The notes under the pieces are model-generated. The model was not told the origin of the DNA and ran no database searches. It saw nothing but the letters and a program-made list of their open reading frames with translations. Of a stretch of 7,311 nt of DNA, positions 1-6,256 are shown piece by piece. Source of the DNA: Chitinophagaceae bacterium (GTDB taxonomy: Bacteria > Bacteroidota > Bacteroidia > Chitinophagales > Chitinophagaceae); contig JANYEU010000057.1 in NCBI GenBank assembly GCA_025362915.1, positions 1-7,311 on the forward strand, read 5' to 3'. Each line of letters begins with the position of its first letter. Position 1 is the first letter of the stretch. The position numbers and the translations under genes are program-made.

Positions 1-122
1 TTGAGTTTTAAATTTTAAGTTGATTGATTTACTATATTCCATTCTTTTGCAGTAACAATAATAAATTTTGCAGAAGTTAGTAACTATCTTACTTGAAATT
101 TAAAACTCAAAATTTAAAATAA
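1..122. repeat. Inverted repeat with 7-base-phased A/T-rich units upstream of the Nudix regulator
   Basis: Bases 1-20 pair with 91-110 over 20 positions. All are Watson-Crick except one T-G pair (16 with 95), and the intervening segment is 70 bases. The arm may continue left of the window. The right arm is part of a 7-base-phased tract: GAAATTT (95-101), AAAACTC (102-108), AAAATTT (109-115), AAAATAA (116-122), ending five bases before the ATG at 127. The segment between the arms holds a small perfect palindrome, AGTTAGTAACT (75-85). No exact Bacteroidota promoter is visible; the nearest -7-like strings are TTCTTTTG (42-49) and TAAATTTTG (62-70, one base too long). The tract could be a dispersed intergenic repeat, a terminator of an upstream gene, or a leader structure; the sequence alone does not decide. 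Confidence 0.7.
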
Positions 123-126
123 CAGA

Positions 127-810
127 ATGAACTCTTATCAGCATGTGCCCCGACATCTTCTCGCAATTGATTGTATCATCTTTGGCTTTGACGGAGAGGA
201 TTTAAAGGGTCTGTTCGTTAAGCGAAAGATTGAACCTCAAAAAGATAACTGGTCTTTGATGGGAGGGTTTATTGCCGAAACTGAAAGCGTGGATGCGGCA
301 GCGGAAAGGGTTTTGTTTGAACTGACAGGCTTGACAGATGTTTATATGGAGCAATTGCATTGCTATGGCGAGCTGGATAGGGATACACACTCCAGGGTTA
401 TTTCCATTGCTTATTTTGCGTTGATACAGATTGCGAGTTATAAGGATGAAGTTTTAAAGGAACACAATGCCAGTTGGATCAGCCTTAAAGAATTGCCTGA
501 ACTGATTTTCGACCACAGTCAGATGGTGGAAGACGCAAAGGAAAGACTTAAACAAAAAGTGGCTAACCATCCGATTGGTTTTGAGTTATTGCCAGATAAA
601 TTCACCTTGCGCCAATTACAGACATTGTATGAGGCAATTTACGAAATACCTCTTGATAAAAGGAACTTTACCCGTAAGATATTCTCGCTGGATATCATTA
701 GAAATACGGGCAAGAAGGAAAAAACCACTTCCCGTAAAGGATCTTTTTACTTTGTGTTTGAAGAGGAGAAGTACAAACAGTTGGAGAAAGACGGATTGAA
801 GTTTATTTAG
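127..810 (+). CDS. Nudix-fold transcriptional regulator, NrtR/AraR type
   Basis: A 227-residue protein predicted to be a cytoplasmic DNA-binding regulator sensing a sugar- or nucleotide-type ligand. Residues about 10-140 form a Nudix domain, and residues about 157-227 look like the winged helix-turn-helix of the NrtR family (FTLRQLQTLYEAI at 159-171, then KRNFTRKIF at 178-186). The Nudix box spans 47-69. It keeps G47, E53, R61, E65, G68 and L69, but the R-E-U-x-E-E core reads RVLFEL, so two of the glutamates used for metal binding and catalysis are gone. This fits a ligand sensor better than an active hydrolase. Known relatives include NrtR (NAD metabolism) and the Bacteroides arabinose repressor AraR. 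The downstream sugar-nucleotide genes make a sugar-metabolism role plausible, but the ligand is inferred. The ATG at 127 has no clear Shine-Dalgarno. Family call is firm; the specific regulon is not. Confidence 0.86.
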   Translation: MNSYQHVPRHLLAIDCIIFGFDGEDLKGLFVKRKIEPQKDNWSLMGGFIAETESVDAAAERVLFELTGLTDVYMEQLHCYGELDRDTHSRVISIAYFALIQIASYKDEVLKEHNASWISLKELPELIFDHSQMVEDAKERLKQKVANHPIGFELLPDKFTLRQLQTLYEAIYEIPLDKRNFTRKIFSLDIIRNTGKKEKTTSRKGSFYFVFEEEKYKQLEKDGLKFI

Positions 811-930
811 GCTTTGTAGTTTGACTTCGAGGTGAACATTCATTCATTTATGGATAAAATTGTTTCTATGGTGTCTATGGCACAAAGTTTTATTGTGGAT
901 AGACGCTATTTTTTTGTCTGCCTAAAGTAT

Positions 931-976
931 ATTAACCGAAAGAATTGGTTTATTTGCAAGATTGGATGAATAAACC
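931..976. promoter_or_regulatory. Candidate operator: three AWWAACC/GGTTWAT half-sites before the GalU-like gene
   Basis: The 227-base spacer between the regulator and the next gene has ATTAACC at 931-937, GGTTTAT at 947-953 and ATAAACC at 970-976. The second and third pair perfectly, extended by one base to 8-base arms (947-954 with 969-976, 14 bases between). The first and second form an imperfect palindrome with 9 bases between. The arrangement suits a dimeric regulator, and the adjacent Nudix-fold factor is the obvious candidate. A leader hairpin is the alternative. The rest of 811-1037 shows no gene and no exact TAnnTTTG; partial matches are TTTTTTTG (909-916) and TTTATTTG (949-956). A weak direct repeat TCTATGG occurs at 865-871 and 874-880. 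Confidence 0.4.
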
Positions 977-1037
977 TTAGGGATTTGCCCGATTAAAGGA
1001 TGGTAATCATTAAAGGAATAATAAAACATAAGGACTT

Positions 1038-1979
1038 ATGAGAATTAAAAAAGCTGTTATTACTGCCGCTGCACGTGGGGATAGGTTATATCCTGTGGCA
1101 GATACGATTCAAAAAGCAATGTTGCCCGTAATGGATATTGATGGTTTGTATAAACCTGTAATTCAGATTATTGCAGAAGAGGCTTTTGAAAGTGGCATTG
1201 AGGAGATATGTATTATCTGTGCCCCTAGTGATGGCGAGCGTTATACAAATGCTTTTGAATCCTTGAGAAATAACCTTACCAAATCTTTCCATAACGTTGA
1301 TTGGGCGAAGACGCAAGCAGAGAAAATTACCAATCTATTAGCCAAAGTTACTTTTATTGAACAAACAGAAGCCCTTGGCTATGGCGATGCAGTGCTTTGT
1401 GCAGAGAATTTTGTGAATGGCGAACCATTTCTTTTGTTATTGGGAGACTATATATTTGTATCACAAATTGCGAAGAAGCGTTGTGCGGCGCAACTGATAG
1501 AGATTGCACAACAAGAAAACTGTGCCGTTTCTGCCGTAAACCCCACCATTGAACACCAGATAACCAGATACGGAACGCTAACTGGAAAACAATTGCCCAA
1601 CTTTGGTAATCTATATCAAATAGAGAAGATTATTGAGAAACCATCATTAAGCGTAGCCGAATTAGAATTGCAAACTCCCGGATTACGCATTGGCTATTAC
1701 CTATGTTTCTTCGGAATGCACGTATTGACTGCTGATGTTTTTGCCTTGTTGAAGGAGCAAAAGGAAAATGGTGAAACGCAATTAAAGCTTACCCCTGCAT
1801 TGCAACAATTAGCCCTTAAAAAGAAATATTTAGCTGTAGAGATGAAGGGTTCTCGCTACGATCTTAGCCGTAAACATGGCTTGCTCCGTGCGCAGGTTGC
1901 ACTAGGATTGGCTGGTGAAGGCAAAGCAGAAACCCTTACTACATTACTAGAATTAATAGCAGAAGCAAGCGTCAAATAG
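1038..1979 (+). CDS. GalU-like sugar-1-phosphate nucleotidyltransferase with altered nucleotide loop
   Basis: A 313-residue single-domain GT-A fold pyrophosphorylase, close to the usual GalU length of about 300. GalU enzymes make UDP-glucose from UTP and glucose-1-phosphate. Recognisable blocks in order: a nucleotide loop at 9-19; QKAMLPV at 25-31 matching the KEMLP segment with its lysine; GYGDAVLCA at 114-122 matching GLGHAVLCA; LLGDY at 134-138 with the metal-binding Asp137; RYGTL at 177-181; IIEKPS at 198-203; GETQL at 245-249; and GSRYDLSRKHGLLRA at 271-285 matching the GalU GKRFDCGSKLGY block. The oddity is the loop, AAARGDR at 10-16 where GalU has AGLGTR: the glycine pair and threonine are replaced though the arginine remains. 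It may be active on a different sugar or nucleotide, or be a regulatory partner of the next protein. The ATG at 1038 is preceded by AAGGA at 1030-1034, a rather close Shine-Dalgarno. Confidence 0.82.
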   Translation: MRIKKAVITAAARGDRLYPVADTIQKAMLPVMDIDGLYKPVIQIIAEEAFESGIEEICIICAPSDGERYTNAFESLRNNLTKSFHNVDWAKTQAEKITNLLAKVTFIEQTEALGYGDAVLCAENFVNGEPFLLLLGDYIFVSQIAKKRCAAQLIEIAQQENCAVSAVNPTIEHQITRYGTLTGKQLPNFGNLYQIEKIIEKPSLSVAELELQTPGLRIGYYLCFFGMHVLTADVFALLKEQKENGETQLKLTPALQQLALKKKYLAVEMKGSRYDLSRKHGLLRAQVALGLAGEGKAETLTTLLELIAEASVK

Positions 1980-2053
1980 TTATGAATTATGAGTGATAAG
2001 TTAAACTCATAATCCACACTCTTAACTCATATTCATCACTCATAACTCATCAC
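1979..2053. repeat. 7-base-phased inverted repeat filling the spacer between the two pyrophosphorylase genes
   Basis: The left arm 1979-1997 starts on the last base of the upstream stop codon. The right arm 2035-2053 ends two bases before the downstream GTG. They pair at 17 of 19 positions, with 11 uninterrupted pairs (1987-1997 with 2035-2045). Both arms are built of 7-base units. The complement of the left arm reads AACTTAT, CACTCAT, AATTCAT. The right side reads AACTCAT (2024-2030), ATTCAT (2031-2036, one base short), CACTCAT (2037-2043), AACTCAT (2044-2050). In a transcript this would place a hairpin directly in front of the next start codon. The tract has no T-run after the stem on the + strand, so a terminator is unlikely. 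Confidence 0.72.
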
Positions 2054-2055
2054 TT

Positions 2056-5000
2056 GTGAACATATTTATAGAAACTATTGTTTCCAAAGAGGCTGAGAAA
2101 CGCAACCGTTCCTTCTATAGTTTGGCTTCAGCGCTTTCTTCTAAAGAATTGTTGGAGGCACTATTAGAGGTAGAAACATTTAGAAAAGAGACGACTAATT
2201 TATATGATAAGGTTAGGGCCATCTTGTTTTTGTATGCAGGATTCCGATTCTTTCTGGCAGATGATAAATCCATTCCGCAAACAGGCATCATCAGTTATGC
2301 GGGCTTTGAAGATTTATTAGGCAGAAGGTTTGAACATGCCATCAGTGTTTTTCATACTTCTCTTAAGAATGAAGGCCCAAATGCGGCTTTGTTAAGTGCC
2401 TTAGCAGATGGTTATCACCAACTTTCCTTCCAGATTCTTGCTAATCAAGTACGTAAAAGCGTTCGTAGCAGTAAGGGTAACCAATGGATGTTTAGGGTTG
2501 GTCACAGAGAAGAACATGCCATTAAAATACATCCATCCTTATTGGAAAAGAAAGATGATTCCTTGTTTTACCCTATCCTACATGAGCAAACTTCTGTGAG
2601 GATGGATTTGACGCACAGTGGATGGTCGGATATATTCTTCTTGGGAATGGATTACCCAGAAGGGGCAAGGGTTATTAATTTATCTATCGACTTAGGCGTA
2701 TTTGGTAGGGATAAAACAATAAGACCGCCATTAAATAGTTATGTACGGGTAATTACCGAACCTGTAATCCGTATTACCAGTGTTGATTTGAATACGACCA
2801 AAGACATTGCTGATTTAGAAGACTTATTCAACTTCGGTAATGATTATTTAGGATTGATTAAAGCGGGGATTATTGCCTCTGGTTTAATTCCTCCGTCCTT
2901 TGAAGGAACCAATCAATCATTACCTGAGATACTGCAAAAGATTGTTGCACCCGGTATGGGAATAGAACTGGTAACTAAAGTAAATGATATACCTAAAGGC
3001 TCGCGTTTTGCGGTTTCTACCAATTTGTTAGGTTCTATTATCAGTGTGTTGATGCGGGCTACTTGCCAAACCAAAAACCTACAAGGGCCTTTGGAAGAAT
3101 ACGAAAGAAGGTTGGTTGCATCAAGGGCAATCTTAGGTGAATGGATAGGTGGTTCTGGTGGTGGCTGGCAAGATTCGGGCGGCGTATGGCCAGGCATTAA
3201 AGCCATTGAAGGAACATTCTCTAAAGAAGGCGACCCAGAATATGGTATTAGTCGCGGTACTTTATTGCCACAGCATACGGTATTTGGTGGAGATTCCATC
3301 CATCCAGAAATGGAAGAGAAGATAATGAGGTCTTTGGTGTTGATGCACGGAGGAATGGCTTCTAATGTGGGTCCTGTGCTGGAAATGGTGACTGAAAAGT
3401 ATCTATTACGAGGAGAAAATGAATGGGAGGCAAGGCAACATACCAACCAGATATTCGAAGACATTAGAAACGCCATAAAGGAAGGCGACATTAAGAAGCT
3501 GGGTAATAGTACCGAGAAAAACTTTTATGAAGCCATCAAACGTATCATTCCTTTTGCCACAACTTATTATACAGAACAGATTATAGCGAAAGCAAAGGAA
3601 GCTTTTGGGGATGATTATTATGGCTTCCTGATGTTGGGCGGTATGTCTGGCGGTGGCATGGGTATGTTTGTTAATCCAGAACATTATGATGAATACAAGG
3701 TGAAGGTATTGGAGATAGTGCAGCAGACAAAGAAAGAACTATCCGATTCTTTACCATTTGCTGTTGAGCCTGTTGTTTATGATTGGCGCATTAATCATAA
3801 AGGAACTTGGAGTACCTTGTTACAAGGCAATGAAGCCATGATGCCCGACCAATATTATGGTATTCATGTATCTGAATTGGTACGAAAAGATGCTGCTACC
3901 ATCCCATATCTGCGCCGTGCAGAGATAGATTTTTATACTACACAAACGGATAAAAACAATGTTGCCTATCCGCTATTGCGCACCATTGTCAGTAATCTAT
4001 TCAAGGTTTCGGATCCTTCTGTTCAGGGGAATAGGGGCGCAGAAGATGCTAAGGCAGACAATATAAAGAAGGCAAATGGTTTTGATTATATCCAACATGA
4101 GGAGATACGAGAAGATTTGGTTAAGGGAAGGATTGGGCTTTCGAGAAATAGGTTGCCTGTAGAAACATTGATACAGGATGTGGCGGCTGAATCTATTGGT
4201 AATTATGAAAATGGGGATCAATATATTGCATTGGGTAAGGATGCTATCAAACATCAAACTGTTGGTGTGCTAACACTTGCTGCGGGTGTTGGTAGCCGTT
4301 GGACAAAGGGTGCTGGCGTTATTAAAGCCATCAGTCCTTTTGTAGAAATGGGCGGCAGACACAGGAGTTTCTTGGAACTTCACTTTGCCAAGACCAAGAA
4401 GGTAGCTACTGAATACAAGGTAAATATTCCTCACGTAGTTGCCACCAGTTATCTTACCCATTCATCTATTGAAAGGAAATTAAATCAACAAAATAATTAC
4501 GGTTATACAGGTTCTGCCTACTTATCTACTGGCAGGTCTATTGGTCAACGTTTTGTTCCTACTGAGCGTGACCTTCGTTTTCTGTGGGAAGAAATGCCGC
4601 AGGAAACATTGGATGAAAACAAACAAAAAGTGCGCGAAGCCGTACGTAATAGTTTGATTGGATGGGCAAAAGGAAAGGGGGAAGGGTCTGATTATGTAGA
4701 TAATATTGCTGCACAACGGTTCTCACCATTGGGGCATTGGTACGAGGTTTCTAACCTAATACGCAATGGGGTATTGGCTACATTATTAAAGGAAAATCCT
4801 TCGGTGCAGACATTGATGTTGCACAATATTGATACACTTGGGGCAGATATTGATCCGATTGCATTGGGTTATCATTTGGCTTCCGGCAATGTCTTGACTT
4901 TTGAAGTAATAGCTAGACGGATAGAAGATAGGGGAGGCGGATTGGCGAAAGTGAATGGTGTAAACCGTATGCTGGAAGGATTGGCGCAACCGCATGAAGA

Positions 5001-5388
5001 AGATGAATTGAAACTAAGCTATTACAGTTCCAACACAACCTGGATACAGGTAGATGCTTTATTAGGTTTATTTGGACTGACCCGTGCCGATTTGCAGAAT
5101 GCAGACGAGGCTCAGTTGGCAGCAGCCGTTCGTAAATTGGCGCAGCGAATGCCAACTTATGTAACCATTAAGGAAGTAAAATACCGTTGGGGGCATGGGC
5201 AGGAAGATATTTATCCAGTAGCGCAAATAGAAAAGCTTTGGACGGATATGACTGCTTTGCCTGATATAAAATGTGGGTATATGGTGGTTCCCCGTATGCG
5301 TGGGCAGCAGTTAAAGGATCCTGCACAATTGGATTCTTGGATTACTGATGGCAGTTATAAATATATAGAAGGATTGTGTAGTTTCTAG
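2056..5388 (+). CDS. Fusion of GHMP-type sugar kinase and UDPGP-family sugar-1-phosphate uridylyltransferase
   Basis: A 1110-residue, probably cytoplasmic, two-enzyme protein. Residues 1-180 are mostly helical with no family I recognise. Residues about 180-560 look like a GHMP kinase of the fucokinase kind: VRMDLTHSGWSD (181-192) resembles the substrate-side motif, IPKGSRFAVST (312-322) sits where the ATP loop lies, GGGWQDSGGVWPGIK (368-382) closely matches the fucokinase GGGWQDQ signature, and LGGMSGGGMGMFV (527-539) is the third GHMP motif. Residues about 735-1110 look like a UDPGP pyrophosphorylase: LAAGVGSRW (741-749) with Lys757, GHWYEVSNLI (893-902), HNIDTLGADIDP (923-934), RGGGLAKVNG (959-968) and SSNTTWIQ (991-998). 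The expected role is sugar to sugar-1-phosphate to UDP-sugar; the sugar is unknown. The start is GTG: in-frame TAA at 2023 and no ATG before 2056. No Shine-Dalgarno is visible. It probably shares a transcript with the gene 76 bases upstream. The ATP loop lacks two glycines, so kinase activity is uncertain. Confidence 0.85.
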   Translation: MNIFIETIVSKEAEKRNRSFYSLASALSSKELLEALLEVETFRKETTNLYDKVRAILFLYAGFRFFLADDKSIPQTGIISYAGFEDLLGRRFEHAISVFHTSLKNEGPNAALLSALADGYHQLSFQILANQVRKSVRSSKGNQWMFRVGHREEHAIKIHPSLLEKKDDSLFYPILHEQTSVRMDLTHSGWSDIFFLGMDYPEGARVINLSIDLGVFGRDKTIRPPLNSYVRVITEPVIRITSVDLNTTKDIADLEDLFNFGNDYLGLIKAGIIASGLIPPSFEGTNQSLPEILQKIVAPGMGIELVTKVNDIPKGSRFAVSTNLLGSIISVLMRATCQTKNLQGPLEEYERRLVASRAILGEWIGGSGGGWQDSGGVWPGIKAIEGTFSKEGDPEYGISRGTLLPQHTVFGGDSIHPEMEEKIMRSLVLMHGGMASNVGPVLEMVTEKYLLRGENEWEARQHTNQIFEDIRNAIKEGDIKKLGNSTEKNFYEAIKRIIPFATTYYTEQIIAKAKEAFGDDYYGFLMLGGMSGGGMGMFVNPEHYDEYKVKVLEIVQQTKKELSDSLPFAVEPVVYDWRINHKGTWSTLLQGNEAMMPDQYYGIHVSELVRKDAATIPYLRRAEIDFYTTQTDKNNVAYPLLRTIVSNLFKVSDPSVQGNRGAEDAKADNIKKANGFDYIQHEEIREDLVKGRIGLSRNRLPVETLIQDVAAESIGNYENGDQYIALGKDAIKHQTVGVLTLAAGVGSRWTKGAGVIKAISPFVEMGGRHRSFLELHFAKTKKVATEYKVNIPHVVATSYLTHSSIERKLNQQNNYGYTGSAYLSTGRSIGQRFVPTERDLRFLWEEMPQETLDENKQKVREAVRNSLIGWAKGKGEGSDYVDNIAAQRFSPLGHWYEVSNLIRNGVLATLLKENPSVQTLMLHNIDTLGADIDPIALGYHLASGNVLTFEVIARRIEDRGGGLAKVNGVNRMLEGLAQPHEEDELKLSYYSSNTTWIQVDALLGLFGLTRADLQNADEAQLAAAVRKLAQRMPTYVTIKEVKYRWGHGQEDIYPVAQIEKLWTDMTALPDIKCGYMVVPRMRGQQLKDPAQLDSWITDGSYKYIEGLCSF

Positions 5389-5407
5389 TAGGTTTGATAT
5401 CATCACC

Positions 5408-5451
5408 TAAAGGTTATCATAAAGAAGATTATGGCTTTGTGATAACCTTTA
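5408..5451. terminator. Strong hairpin terminator after the kinase-pyrophosphorylase gene
   Basis: Bases 5408-5424 pair with 5435-5451 over 17 positions, 16 Watson-Crick plus one G-T, around a 10-base loop. The + strand continues with CTTTTAATGG, a modest T-run. The structure lies 19 bases past the TAG of the fusion gene and between convergent genes, so it probably ends the + strand transcript and may also work on the other strand. The opposite-strand T-run is weaker. Confidence 0.72.
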
Positions 5452-5479
5452 CTTTTAATGGCTAAATCTTACTTACTTA

Positions 5480-5489
5480 GCCGCGCGGC
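5480..5489. other. Isolated GC-only 10-base palindrome in an AT-rich spacer
   Basis: GCCGCGCGGC is a perfect palindrome of G and C only, sitting in an otherwise AT-rich convergent spacer. Its left edge also pairs with upstream sequence: GGCTAA at 5460-5465 with TTAGCC at 5477-5482, an alternative 6-base stem. It could be a protein-binding or restriction/methylation site, or the remains of a second hairpin. No function can be assigned. Confidence 0.35.
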
Positions 5490-5516
5490 ATAAAGTACTT
5501 AATTCTTCCATTTAGT

Positions 5517-6122
5517 TTAACTTTTATATCCATACATCTTCTCCACATCTTTTACTATCTGTTCCATCACTTTATCCTCATTATTGGCATCATAACTCTG
5601 TTTTAGACTACTGCCAAAAATGAAGGCAACCGATTGCCAAAAACCAGCATTGAATCCACCTTTGTATTCCTTGATTATCTCATAGCAGTTATCCCCCGTT
5701 TCCCTATGGATTAGTTTCATCAAAACTTTCCCTTGATAAATGGAAAGCTGTGTTATCTTACCTTCAAATGCCTGCCGCAATTCTTTTTCTTTTGAATGAA
5801 TGATGGCTTTTCGTTCTCCTTCATCCTTTATATTAACCAAACGTGCATTAATTTGATTGATGGTCATACTGGCTGCCTTAGCATAAGGATAAGTAACATA
5901 AACCGCATTACGTAACCGGGTCCATTCCACCCAATACTTTTTCCATTTGGGGTTCATCTTGGCATAAACAAATACCTGTGGGTAATAACCACATGGTATT
6001 GTGTCACCTTCTGTTGTGATGTAGCCATGAACCTTAATGGTATCATCAGCACCATGTGTTTGGGCATTTAGGGGATATGTCCCTATTAAGAAAAGCAGGA
6101 TTAAAATAAAGGAGAATTTCAT
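5517..6122 (-). CDS. Exported DUF4294-like protein of unknown function
   Basis: A 201-residue protein with a clear N-terminal signal peptide: MKF, then a hydrophobic stretch at about 4-18, then PLNAQ at 17-21 with likely cleavage around residue 20. There is no lipobox cysteine, so the product is probably periplasmic or otherwise exported and soluble. The mature part resembles DUF4294 of Bacteroidota by recall: EGDTIP (38-43), VFVYAK (50-55), a TYPYAKAA block (77-84), IYQGKVLMKLIHRETG (128-143), and GFWQSVAFIFGSSLKQSYD (160-178). The middle, about 85-120, is charged and probably helical. The family has no known function. The start is set at the ATG at 6122; an in-frame TTG four codons upstream is open but would add polar residues ahead of the signal peptide. 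It lies 134 bases downstream of lipA on the same strand, so cotranscription is possible but unproven. Confidence 0.78.
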   Translation of the reverse strand: MKFSFILILLFLIGTYPLNAQTHGADDTIKVHGYITTEGDTIPCGYYPQVFVYAKMNPKWKKYWVEWTRLRNAVYVTYPYAKAASMTINQINARLVNIKDEGERKAIIHSKEKELRQAFEGKITQLSIYQGKVLMKLIHRETGDNCYEIIKEYKGGFNAGFWQSVAFIFGSSLKQSYDANNEDKVMEQIVKDVEKMYGYKS

Positions 6123-6256
6123 GGCACAATTCAATTTGATTACTAGTAAATATTAATTCCTACTTCAACATATAAGTAACCTTATGCAAAGTAATTTTAA
6201 GATAATTTTCCATCAAACCAAATAAAGGAAATGCAATAACAAATATCATATGGTAT

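Noticed and set aside
127..810. Assigning the regulator as AraR or NrtR by name
   Set aside because: The fold and wHTH support the family, but no arabinose or NAD gene is in view to fix the regulon.
2001..2053. CRISPR-like short direct repeats
   Set aside because: The units are 7 bases, contiguous and degenerate with no spacers; this is a short tandem-type repeat, not a CRISPR array.
2913..3491. 192-codon open frame on the - strand inside the fusion gene
   Set aside because: It lies opposite strongly motif-bearing kinase sequence (the GGGWQD region), its translation resembles no family, and it has no promoter or ribosome site of its own.
2056..5388. Calling the fusion protein fucokinase/GDP-fucose pyrophosphorylase (fkp)
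   Set aside because: The domain order is reversed and the pyrophosphorylase half has UDPGP motifs, so the product and sugar cannot be assumed to be GDP-fucose.
6123..6134. TTG start four codons upstream of the DUF4294-like gene
   Set aside because: The ATG at 6122 gives a textbook signal peptide (Met-Lys then hydrophobic core); the extension adds nothing.
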